Positions 32,849-40,883 of a DNA stretch of 64,000 nucleotides are shown piece after piece. Location: NCBI GenBank assembly GCA_017535315.1, contig JAFXUD010000078.1, positions 1 to 64,000 on the forward strand, read 5' to 3'. The position numbers and the translations under genes were made by a program. Each line of letters begins with the position of its first letter. Positions within the stretch are counted from its first letter, which is position 1. Under the pieces are notes generated by a model. The model had not been told where the DNA came from and did no database searches. It saw nothing but the letters and a program-made list of their open reading frames with translations. This DNA is from Victivallales bacterium (GTDB lineage Bacteria > Verrucomicrobiota > Lentisphaeria > Oligosphaerales > Oligosphaeraceae).

Positions 32849-35800
32849 ATGCAGTTTCTACGAAAGATAGCAAGGAAAATCCTAAGTCGAGCCGTCCTGG
32901 GCTTCGTGCTGGTTTTGCTGTGCGTAGATTTGCTACTGGAGGGTTTTGGAGTGCCCCGATTTGTCCGTGAAAATCTCTGTGGCATTGCAGAGCATTTCGG
33001 GATGAACATACGCATTGGCCAACTATGCATCGGGATATTTCGGGGAGTGGTCATCAGGGGTGTTGCTATTCACCTTGAAACAGAAGGAGGTATCTTGTGC
33101 ATATCGGCAGATGATATTATGGCGGATTTCAGTCCCATCGGTCTGCTTTCCAGTGACACACCTCTGGAAAAAATCAACGCCATCAATCTGAGTGTGGTAC
33201 TTTTGGACTACCAGGAAACGCAGTTGTTTGAACTCAACTCTGGAGAACTTTCACTCCTGACACCCGAAGACACCAAGGGACATCTTGCCTTCACATCGAC
33301 CTTGAACGGCATTCGCTTTAACTGCTCGGCAGATATCTATCATTTGAACGAGTTCATCCCTATGGTGAAAGGACTCATCGGTCCTCCACAAAAAACAAGA
33401 ATCGGTCGAAATACGATCCTATGCAACGTTCTTGAATCCATCTCCAACAGTATGAAACAGATGGATTTCATCCGCGAAGACACCTCCATAACCCTTGAAG
33501 CCACATTGGACTGCAACGATTCCTCCAGTGCTTTTCTGGAAGGAAGCTTCAGTCTTAGCGACGCCATTTTCCACGATGTGGTCATCTCCCGCCTGCGCGG
33601 GAAGCTTTCCTACCGCGACGGTACAGCTAGCCTGGAGGATTTGATGCTTTTGCTTTCAACAGGGGACATCCTTCGTGCCAACGCCAATTACAACACTCTT
33701 AAGAGGCTCGTCAATTGTGAACTGGATGGAACCATCACTCCAACAACCATCGTCAAGCTTCTGGGACAAGAGCTGGACACCAATGGCCAGTTCAAATCCC
33801 TGGACAAACCATGCCATTGGCATGGAAAACTGACAGATTATTCTCTGAACGCCCCTTCCGACAACGCAAACAAAATGTTCTGGGAGATATCTGAAATCGA
33901 GCTGGGAAGCCTCTCCATCGACAGCTTTAAGTTTGAGGTTTCTCTCAATGAGGAAACAATAGGGCTACACGATATCGTCATCTCCTCGGAAAACGCTTTC
34001 AGTCTCAAAGGACACGTCGAATACTTTTTGAAGGATGCTTCTCTCTCCCTCATACTTGACGGCAACATCCATCTTGCTGGGCTGCTTCGTGCAGCCCAGA
34101 TTGAAGTTCCCCCACTTTTCCGTCCAGGACGTTTTTCCATATTGACGTTCAAGGTAGCCATGCCCAAATCCCCCATCAGGCCTGAACAATGGATGATGAA
34201 TACATCATTCTCGCTACAACAACTTCGCCTGGCCTACTGGGAAATGCATGACCTGCATGGAGTACTTGACTTGGACAAGGGTTATCTAAGGCTCCATGAT
34301 GTCGATTGCAAGCTGGGCTATTACACGGCTCCTTCCAGGATACCGCTTGCTAGCGGCAGTAAGATTCCATTACCCATGCCGACAGAACTGGTTGGTTTTG
34401 ATGCCAATGACAATTTGAACACCAATGTCCAGTCCCCAAAGCCACAAGAACTCCATGCAGCGAGCTTCAGTATCGAACTGGACTTGAACAATCTCATGAA
34501 AAGCAATGAGAACAAGCAAAGCACCAATCAGCTCCTCCTGAAAAACACTCTGAAACTTAGAAGCATCGGAGATAACACTCACTCAGAAATTCTTTTCTGG
34601 GAGGGAGAGCTCTCCTATGACACACGACGAAACACCATGGAGATGAATGGCAAAGCCAACGCGTTCTCAGATTTATTCTACAGCGCATTCCTTGAAAAAT
34701 CTACTATTCCTGATATTGAATATTTCGCTCCATTTTTCAGTCATGATATACCTCAAGAATTCACGATAAAGATTCCCAAATTCCGTCTCCATTCACCACA
34801 GGATTGGCGCATGGAAATTGATATTGCAGGCCAAGATTGCGGTTTCGGTTCCTTCAAGGTACACAAGGCAACGGCACACATGAAATTGGATTCCCAACGT
34901 CTGCTATTCACTGAAATCAAAGGAATTACCCGCGAAGGATATGATGCTTCCCTGAAAATTGAGGTCCAATTTGATCCGTTTTTCCTGAAAATCACCGACC
35001 TAAGCCTGACAGGAGACCCCATGGTTTGTGAATCATACGTCATGTCAAGCGAGGCAAACGAGATCTATAAGGAAATCTGGCGGGATATCGTCTGGTCCCA
35101 TAATGATCTGCCCACCATCAATATCCCCCTTATCTACTATACATCGGATGCACTTGGCTCTCATTGGGAATTCAAACTCGACGGCGATGTCAAGGCAAAG
35201 CGCATGCTTTACCGTGGGCAGGAATTTTCCAATGTTGAATACGCACTTGCACTATCACTTCCAGGCGACCTGGTTATGAAGCCCATCAAAGTCAAAGTCG
35301 GCGACGCAGAACTGGAAGGAGAATGTGACTTCCATTTCTTCGGTTCCATTCCCTGCAACTTCAAAGTCACTGGGAAAAAAGGCGTAATCAAACCAGCCCA
35401 GTTCTTGGCCCTCCTAAACCCTGACCTGAAGGAATCCCTGGAAACGCTTTCCTTCCAGGATGGCACAACATTCGACTGCCAAGGAACCTTCTTCCTGAAT
35501 GGCGCAGACTCCCTTGAAATCACAGGAAATGTCAACTCGCCCAAATGCAGTTTCAGAGATTGGACTTTCTACGACACCAAGGCGACTTGGATCTACGAAA
35601 ACAACCAGGCCTTCTGGAATACGGAAAAGGCAACCTTTATGGGCGGAGAGTTCAGGACTACTGGTGTGCATAATATCATAACCCGTACAACTGACCTGGT
35701 GTGTGTGGGCAAGGAGATGAGCTGGGAGGAGTTCATGAAACGCGTATTCAAAGACAAAAAAAAGGAATACGACAATGTGCCTGGCCGCTTCAACCTTACC

Positions 35801-36280
35801 TGCAACCTTCAGGTGAAACAGGACTGGGCAGGTCATCCCTATCAGTTGGGCGGCGATGGTCATTTCTCTCTGCGCAATGCCGATCTCTGGCAGATGCCGC
35901 TTATGAAACAGCTCAGCCACTTGGTCGAGGTGACCACCTTCAAGCTCTTCTCTTCTAATAAAAATTCTAAGAACAGCAACACCTTCGGCAGCATCAGCGC
36001 ATTGAAGGCAAATGTCGAATTCCATGGTCCGCGGATAGTTGTCACCGATTTCAATACCAACGGCACCATCATCGCGCTTTCAGGCGCTGGCGAATACAAC
36101 ACCTTCAACGACAACGTCCACTTCGAGGTGAATGGCTCGCCTCTCAAGGAGGTCACCATTCTATCGACACTCCTTAAACCCCTCTCCTGGTGCTTCAACG
36201 CAGAACTCCAAGGCAAACGCTCCGAGGCAAAGTGGAAGATGAAAACCGCCCTGAGCAAAATCTTCTCGACAGAAGATTGA
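32849..36280 (+). CDS. giant AsmA/TamB-like envelope protein
   Basis: 1143 residues from the ATG at 32849; the longer reading from 32744 would start inside the tRNA terminator. One N-terminal membrane segment (about 13-30, AVLGFVLVLLCVDLLLEG), then a very long beta-rich periplasmic body without globular-enzyme motifs. The C-terminal ~250 residues show the AsmA C-terminal pattern: GGEFRTTGVHNIITRTTDL, GDGHFSLRNADLWQMPLMKQL and ALSGAGEYNTFNDNVHFEV. AsmA-like proteins of the YhdP/TamB kind form hydrophobic grooves thought to move phospholipid between membranes. Monocistronic, between the tRNA terminator and a bidirectional terminator. Confidence 0.8.
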   Translation: MQFLRKIARKILSRAVLGFVLVLLCVDLLLEGFGVPRFVRENLCGIAEHFGMNIRIGQLCIGIFRGVVIRGVAIHLETEGGILCISADDIMADFSPIGLLSSDTPLEKINAINLSVVLLDYQETQLFELNSGELSLLTPEDTKGHLAFTSTLNGIRFNCSADIYHLNEFIPMVKGLIGPPQKTRIGRNTILCNVLESISNSMKQMDFIREDTSITLEATLDCNDSSSAFLEGSFSLSDAIFHDVVISRLRGKLSYRDGTASLEDLMLLLSTGDILRANANYNTLKRLVNCELDGTITPTTIVKLLGQELDTNGQFKSLDKPCHWHGKLTDYSLNAPSDNANKMFWEISEIELGSLSIDSFKFEVSLNEETIGLHDIVISSENAFSLKGHVEYFLKDASLSLILDGNIHLAGLLRAAQIEVPPLFRPGRFSILTFKVAMPKSPIRPEQWMMNTSFSLQQLRLAYWEMHDLHGVLDLDKGYLRLHDVDCKLGYYTAPSRIPLASGSKIPLPMPTELVGFDANDNLNTNVQSPKPQELHAASFSIELDLNNLMKSNENKQSTNQLLLKNTLKLRSIGDNTHSEILFWEGELSYDTRRNTMEMNGKANAFSDLFYSAFLEKSTIPDIEYFAPFFSHDIPQEFTIKIPKFRLHSPQDWRMEIDIAGQDCGFGSFKVHKATAHMKLDSQRLLFTEIKGITREGYDASLKIEVQFDPFFLKITDLSLTGDPMVCESYVMSSEANEIYKEIWRDIVWSHNDLPTINIPLIYYTSDALGSHWEFKLDGDVKAKRMLYRGQEFSNVEYALALSLPGDLVMKPIKVKVGDAELEGECDFHFFGSIPCNFKVTGKKGVIKPAQFLALLNPDLKESLETLSFQDGTTFDCQGTFFLNGADSLEITGNVNSPKCSFRDWTFYDTKATWIYENNQAFWNTEKATFMGGEFRTTGVHNIITRTTDLVCVGKEMSWEEFMKRVFKDKKKEYDNVPGRFNLTCNLQVKQDWAGHPYQLGGDGHFSLRNADLWQMPLMKQLSHLVEVTTFKLFSSNKNSKNSNTFGSISALKANVEFHGPRIVVTDFNTNGTIIALSGAGEYNTFNDNVHFEVNGSPLKEVTILSTLLKPLSWCFNAELQGKRSEAKWKMKTALSKIFSTED

Positions 36281-36324
36281 ATAATTGCAACTATTAAGGG
36301 TGTAGCAAAGATGTCCACATCCCC

Positions 36325-36367
36325 GCAGGATTATTACCCATACCGAGGGTCTAGGTAATAATCCTGC
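36325..36367. terminator. bidirectional terminator between convergent genes
   Basis: 14-bp perfect stem GCAGGATTATTACC (36325-36338) with GGTAATAATCCTGC (36354-36367), 15-nt loop. It separates the convergent AsmA-like (+) and glycyl-radical (-) genes. There is no long T-tract. Confidence 0.6.
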
Positions 36368-36377
36368 ATACGCCCGT

Positions 36378-38621
36378 TCAGAATTTCCGCCGATTAATGA
36401 CTTCCTGCTGCCATTCGGGGCAAAGAGCGACGAATTTTGCGGAAAAGCCGCAGATACGCACAATGAGGTTCTGGTGCTTTTCAGGATGGATTCGCGCCTC
36501 CTCCAGATCCTGTGATGACATGCAGTTTAGCTGGAGTTGCTGTAAATCAAGAGCAGCAAAACTTCGCAGAAGCGCAACAAGCGTCTCAGGGGTAAAGTTT
36601 TCGCGTTCGACGCAGAGATTAACCACGGAGTTGCCCGCAAAGCGCCTTAGGTTAAGACAGGAGTAGTTTTGCAGGACGGTAGTAAGCGGTTCATGCACGC
36701 GGAAATGCGAGGCATTCACGCTTTGCGAGAGTTCATCGCCAGTATGCCGTCCATCAGGCGTGGCCTTCATCGCATTTCCCCATCGTTTGAATTCACGGTA
36801 GAGCCACATGGCCAACTGGTAGTGCCCGCCGTGTGCATTGGGGATTTCGTCTGCAATTGCGGCAAATTCATCCACAATCCTTTTGGCGAGTTTACACGTT
36901 TGCAGCTGGTTGTCCCCCCAATGTGGTGTTTTCAGAACTCTCTCCCGTAGTTCTTCAGCCCCCTCCCAGTTATTGCGGACGGCCGCAAGCAGTTCAGGCA
37001 AGCTACAACACCTCTCTTCAAAGCAGATTGCTTGGATGGCCAGCAGGGAATCCACGAAATTTGCAAAGGCACCTAGCGACACGGCATGGGGATAGTAGCG
37101 AAGCCCCCCGTCGCCGAAGTCCCGACGCTTTTCCAGGCAGTCAAAGAAGGCAGCTGAATAGGCGGGCGACGGTGAAAGCATCGCCTGGCAGCCGCCGTAG
37201 TCGTGCTGCGCCTGAAGATAATAGCGGAAGATTTCCTTAGCGTTGCCCATGATGGCCTCATAGACCTCCCCAAAGGATTGTGCACCTTCAAGACGGCGTG
37301 GCTTAAACTGGCACCTCTCCAGCTGCTCGTCCGAATAGTGGATGGTGGTCTCCACGATGCGTGCAAGGTTGAAGAAGTTGCTGCCCTCGTTGTCTTCGCA
37401 GCAGGCAACCGAAATGTCCCAGCAGCCGCTGCAGCAGTAGTTTCTGGCATCCTCAAGGGTATGCCCTGTTGCTGTCAGTGCAGGAATGAGACTGTCATCG
37501 TTCAACAGTGAATAGACGCCACGCCCCGAAAAGACATCCTCTCCGATCAGGTTCAGATATTCCTCGCTGGAGGAACGAGAGAAACGACAGAAGAACTTGG
37601 GGTAGATGAGGTTCTGTTCACGGTATGCCTTCAGGAACATTCGAGTCAGTTCATTAAAGACCTCATGCCCCTCGGCATCGCAGCCGCCCAGTGTCAACGT
37701 ATGCTCGTTTTCATGGGAGATGATCATATCGACTTCGTAGTCGCGGTTATAGGCCTGGTCCCCCATCAGCAGAAAGCGACAAATCAAGTCAAATGCCTCT
37801 TCGTGCGTCAACCGCCCAGCAGCCAGATCAGCCTCGTAAAATTTCTGTATCCAAGCATCGGGACGCCCGAGGGTGTTGACGCGCACGCCGTCGATTTCGG
37901 GGAAAACCTCGCGGAAAAAGCCGCAGAGGTTCAATGCCTCGTAGAAGGTGCGCGGTGGCTCCCAAGGCGTGACGGATGCGGCTTCGACCATCATCTGCAT
38001 GAAATGCCGTTCTCTCACGTTTGCAGTACTTGGCAGCATCTGCTTGGCTTTTTCGGCATACAGTCCACTGATGTGTCGGATGACCTCCAGCCCGTGGATG
38101 GCAGTTTCAAGCCACTTCCGCTCGTATGGAGTCTGGCACTTTTCACGTGTGCAGAGTGCCTCCTCGTAGATGCCCTTGAAGCCCGTATTCAGCAAACGAA
38201 AAACAGCAGAGTTATTGTGGCGGTCATCGTAGAACGGTCCCGTGCAAGCATAGAAAAGACTCCCGCGGCTCTGGAAAAGATGCAGAGCATTGGAGAACTC
38301 CCTGTTCTGAAGGAGCCGTTCCTTCATACAGGAGGCAACCACCTGGCCGACTGCGGTGCGGTTCCAGCCACCATACCCGCCGTTTTCGAAGTAGAAAGGA
38401 GACTCGGTGAAAACCACAGGCTGGTAGTTCTCCGCCATGAAGTCATAGGCCTCCCGCCGAAGATCCAATGCATCGCACGACGGATGTTCCTTCGCGTATG
38501 CCTTGATGCGTTCCGAACCCCGCACCGTCATCTCTAGACGTTCCGCATTTGTACAGATATGGATATCCTCACCGTGAAACGCACGAAGCTGTCGCCTAAG
38601 CTCTGTATAATCGTTAGTCAT
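36378..38621 (-). CDS. glycyl radical enzyme of unknown specificity (PFL family)
   Basis: 747 residues. C-terminal glycyl-radical loop RICGFSAKFVAL (Gly725, near the C-terminus as usual), followed by CPEWQQEVINR. The active-site cysteine loop is NYCCSGCWDIS with Cys400; dehydratase-type members usually have GCxE here, and this one has GCWD, with Asp402 in place of the Glu. A further CC pair (407-408) follows. Oxygen-sensitive cytoplasmic radical chemistry is expected after activation by a radical-SAM activase, which is not found nearby in this window. It lies just after the gene for a superoxide reductase. The substrate is unknown. Confidence 0.88.
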   Translation of the reverse strand: MTNDYTELRRQLRAFHGEDIHICTNAERLEMTVRGSERIKAYAKEHPSCDALDLRREAYDFMAENYQPVVFTESPFYFENGGYGGWNRTAVGQVVASCMKERLLQNREFSNALHLFQSRGSLFYACTGPFYDDRHNNSAVFRLLNTGFKGIYEEALCTREKCQTPYERKWLETAIHGLEVIRHISGLYAEKAKQMLPSTANVRERHFMQMMVEAASVTPWEPPRTFYEALNLCGFFREVFPEIDGVRVNTLGRPDAWIQKFYEADLAAGRLTHEEAFDLICRFLLMGDQAYNRDYEVDMIISHENEHTLTLGGCDAEGHEVFNELTRMFLKAYREQNLIYPKFFCRFSRSSSEEYLNLIGEDVFSGRGVYSLLNDDSLIPALTATGHTLEDARNYCCSGCWDISVACCEDNEGSNFFNLARIVETTIHYSDEQLERCQFKPRRLEGAQSFGEVYEAIMGNAKEIFRYYLQAQHDYGGCQAMLSPSPAYSAAFFDCLEKRRDFGDGGLRYYPHAVSLGAFANFVDSLLAIQAICFEERCCSLPELLAAVRNNWEGAEELRERVLKTPHWGDNQLQTCKLAKRIVDEFAAIADEIPNAHGGHYQLAMWLYREFKRWGNAMKATPDGRHTGDELSQSVNASHFRVHEPLTTVLQNYSCLNLRRFAGNSVVNLCVERENFTPETLVALLRSFAALDLQQLQLNCMSSQDLEEARIHPEKHQNLIVRICGFSAKFVALCPEWQQEVINRRKF

Positions 38622-38668
38622 AGAAATCTTTTTTCACGAGAAACGATGTTATCTCGTTTCAGTACAGA

Positions 38669-39055
38669 CTACTCCACGACATATTGCCAGAGACCGTGGA
38701 TGTTGCAGTATTCGCGGACAATCATGCCCTTCTGGAGGGAGACATAGAATTCCGCCTCGGGTTTCTCGCCTGGCTTGAGGTACTTGCGGTTCACGTAGTC
38801 GCCGTTAATGACTTCGATCCAGACGATGTAGTGCTGCTCTGTCATCGGGTGGGCCTGCTCCTTGCCGACCAAAACTTTCATTCCACTGCCGCTGGCCTCG
38901 GGATACGGGACGTGCTTTTCGAACTTGTACTCCGCCGTTTGTGGCTCTAGCTTCTTCATCTCCTTGCCGCAGCAGGTCAATAAACAGTCGCATCCAACGG
39001 CAACATCAATCACTAGCCCGCAATCCTCACACTTGTAAACATCATTCCTTTTCAT
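38669..39055 (-). CDS. desulfoferrodoxin-type superoxide reductase
   Basis: 128 residues from the ATG at 39055 (GGAG upstream). N-terminal cysteine-rich desulforedoxin-like domain (YKCEDCG then LLTCCGKEM) and a C-terminal SOR domain with EKHVPYP (His ligand), QHYIVWIEV (His) and EYCNIHGLW (Cys and His ligands). The family reduces superoxide to peroxide in anaerobes. The start of the glycyl radical gene is 48 bp downstream, so they are probably one transcript and the SOR may guard the radical enzyme; this is an inference. Confidence 0.92.
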   Translation of the reverse strand: MKRNDVYKCEDCGLVIDVAVGCDCLLTCCGKEMKKLEPQTAEYKFEKHVPYPEASGSGMKVLVGKEQAHPMTEQHYIVWIEVINGDYVNRKYLKPGEKPEAEFYVSLQKGMIVREYCNIHGLWQYVVE

Positions 39056-39098
39056 TTCAATCTCCAATCTGATTGTTTTTTGAAAAAGCCTTACTAAA

Positions 39099-39150
39099 GG
39101 GACTGGAGCGACCAGAGGGACAGGAGCGATCAGAGGAACAGGAAAGATGG
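39099..39150. repeat. imperfect 18-bp tandem repeat
   Basis: Three imperfect copies of an 18-bp unit starting GGGACTGGAGCGACC at 39099, 39117 and 39135. An inverted version of the core (CTCCTGTCCC) occurs near 39200. The spacer is 198 bp and holds no gene. Confidence 0.6.
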
Positions 39151-39253
39151 GGCAGAGTTTCTGAAGCTATTCCCCGTCCCTCAAGTCTCTCCCTTCCCTC
39201 CTGTCCCTTTTGGGTCAGGGGAAATAACAAGCCTTCGTCGTTACACCTGCTGG

Positions 39254-40036
39254 CTACTTCAGCAACTCCGCGACAATACGGACATCCTCCTCGACGATAT
39301 TGTCGTTGTCGGCGCGGTTCATGCCAAGGTTGATGACATCGCCTGGCTTGATGTTGCGATAGGCAAAGCCAAGTCCCATATATGCATCAATGCGTCCTGC
39401 TCCAAGCACCTTATATGCGATGCAAGGCTTTGTAATGCTTTGGATTACATCAACGGCACGCTGCATATCCTCAATCCAGAAATGCTCGCCGCCGCCCGCA
39501 TCGTGAAGGCTGCCGCAGTTGAAGAAGGGCACCACATGGAAATCGACAATGTCCATCTTGTTAACCCAGATATGCGTTTTGGGGCTATGACCTGCGATGC
39601 CGACAGGCACGCCCTTCGCCTTTGCATGCTCAACCCACGCACGGACAGTCCGCTCATCGTTTTCCTTGAACAACCTGTCCATTATGCCGCCATGAAAGAA
39701 AAGGGCCTTGCAGCCAGTCTGGACTGCAAAATCAATGGTGCTCTCCATGTTTGGGAACTCGCCTTTGCCAAGTTGTCCGATCCAGTTCATCGGGCCACCT
39801 TCTGCGATGTATTTTTTTGTGGTGGCAACGACGTGCTTTGTCTCCGTGTTGGTAACAAAGGTGTTGATGCCCGCTTTCCACGCTCTATCCCACGTGATGA
39901 GGATCTGCTCGGGAGTGTGGAAATTCCGCATGAAGGCATCTCGTTCACGATTCTGGTGGCTGAACCCGCCAAAGGGATTCGCCCCAATAAGAAGCCGTGT
40001 CATCTGGATACCACAAAAATCAACAGTCGGAAGCAT
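39254..40036 (-). CDS. uncharacterised TIM-barrel-like cytoplasmic protein
   Basis: 260 residues without signal peptide. It opens with VDFCGIQMTRLLIGANPFGGFSH and continues with alternating strand/helix elements: AGINTFVTNTETK, MNWIGQLGKGE, CKALFFHGGIMDRLF, KGVPVGIAGHSPKTH, DIVDFHVVPFFNCG, KPCIAYKVLGAGRID. This is the pattern of an (alpha/beta)8 barrel, distantly reminiscent of aldo/keto reductase-like proteins. I cannot assign an activity. Ribosome binding site AGGAG 8 nt before the ATG. The gene is isolated from its neighbours by spacers of over 100 bp. Confidence 0.7.
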   Translation of the reverse strand: MLPTVDFCGIQMTRLLIGANPFGGFSHQNRERDAFMRNFHTPEQILITWDRAWKAGINTFVTNTETKHVVATTKKYIAEGGPMNWIGQLGKGEFPNMESTIDFAVQTGCKALFFHGGIMDRLFKENDERTVRAWVEHAKAKGVPVGIAGHSPKTHIWVNKMDIVDFHVVPFFNCGSLHDAGGGEHFWIEDMQRAVDVIQSITKPCIAYKVLGAGRIDAYMGLGFAYRNIKPGDVINLGMNRADNDNIVEEDVRIVAELLK

Positions 40037-40051
40037 AATCGTCTCCTATAT

Positions 40052-40093
40052 CCCGTGGGTGGGTTCCACTCGCTCCACCCACTGCTATGTTCC
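40052..40093. repeat. hairpin related to the core of the MITE-like elements
   Basis: CCCGTGGGT, then arms GTGGGTGG (40055-40062) and CCACCCAC (40075-40082), then CTGCTATGTTC. This matches part of the internal hairpin 2 and the CTATGTTC flank of copy B (22590-22630). No terminal repeats of the element are present nearby. It sits 16 bp upstream of the TIM-barrel gene start. Confidence 0.5.
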
Positions 40094-40148
40094 TACGCGC
40101 CTACGACGCTTTTCCACTAATCACTAATCCCTAGTCCTTAACCACACT

Positions 40149-40883
40149 TTACTCGCTGACAGGATTCAGTGCGACGTGGTCGAATTTGACCTGGGTCTTC
40201 CAATCCTCTCCCTCTAAACGCATCTCCTTAACGAACCAAAGGCCGTTCTCGAAGCGCTTGGCTCCCTTGAACTCCAGCTTGCGCCAGGCTTTAGTTTCGC
40301 CTTCCCTAAACCAGCTGGCCTCCATCGGGAAGCCATGCTTTGCGCTGAAGAGCACATTGACCGTCCCCTTTCCCGTCGGGTCCTTCAGTCGCATGACACG
40401 GCATTCGCGTAGGCGACTGCTCTGCCGCGGCAACTCCTCGATAAAATCCCAGTAGATGAACGAGAAGGTCAAATCCTCTGGATCAACTCCAAACTCAAAT
40501 AGACCTGGCCGCTCCTCGGTCTCTGGCATCTCAATGGAGGCAGTGACGGCGTCGCCATCCTTGTGAATCTGCTCCATCGCATAAACATTCTTGTCGTTCA
40601 GCACAATCTGCGTATGCATGGACTTTGGCGTGAAGGTAATGCGCACACGCAGTTCACCCTTCAGAAGCCCCTTGGAAGACTTGTAGTTGATCCGCCCCGT
40701 GAACTCCCCCCAGGCATCTGTGCGAAGCGGCTTTCGGATTTCCGCCAGAAAATCCTGCGCGGAGAGCGTGGTCATCTCCTTTTCAGAAGGGACAGCCACC
40801 GTGACATCCTCCTCCTGCGCAAAGGCTGCAAATGACAGCATCACCAACAGACTGGCGAATAAAACGCGGTGCCTTCCCTTCAT
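40149..40883 (-). CDS. exported LolA-like (outer-membrane lipoprotein-sorting) protein
   Basis: 244 residues with signal peptide (about 3-21, VLFASLLVMLSFAAFAQ). A single half-barrel-type beta domain (LRVRITFTPKSMHTQIVL, VLFSAKHGFPMEASWFREGE, WRKLEFKGAKRFENGLWFVKEM) resembles the LolA/RseB/TIGR-type 'outer membrane lipoprotein-sorting' domain that binds acyl chains or hydrophobic ligands. The ATG overlaps the stop of the upstream membrane-protein gene (TGATG), with its GAGGAG ribosome site inside that gene. Translational coupling suggests the two proteins act together, perhaps in surface-glycan or lipid handling. Confidence 0.75.
   Translation of the reverse strand: MKGRHRVLFASLLVMLSFAAFAQEEDVTVAVPSEKEMTTLSAQDFLAEIRKPLRTDAWGEFTGRINYKSSKGLLKGELRVRITFTPKSMHTQIVLNDKNVYAMEQIHKDGDAVTASIEMPETEERPGLFEFGVDPEDLTFSFIYWDFIEELPRQSSRLRECRVMRLKDPTGKGTVNVLFSAKHGFPMEASWFREGETKAWRKLEFKGAKRFENGLWFVKEMRLEGEDWKTQVKFDHVALNPVSE

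Noticed and set aside
36325-36367. Riboswitch or structured RNA
   Set aside because: A simple perfect inverted repeat between convergent stops is better explained as a terminator.
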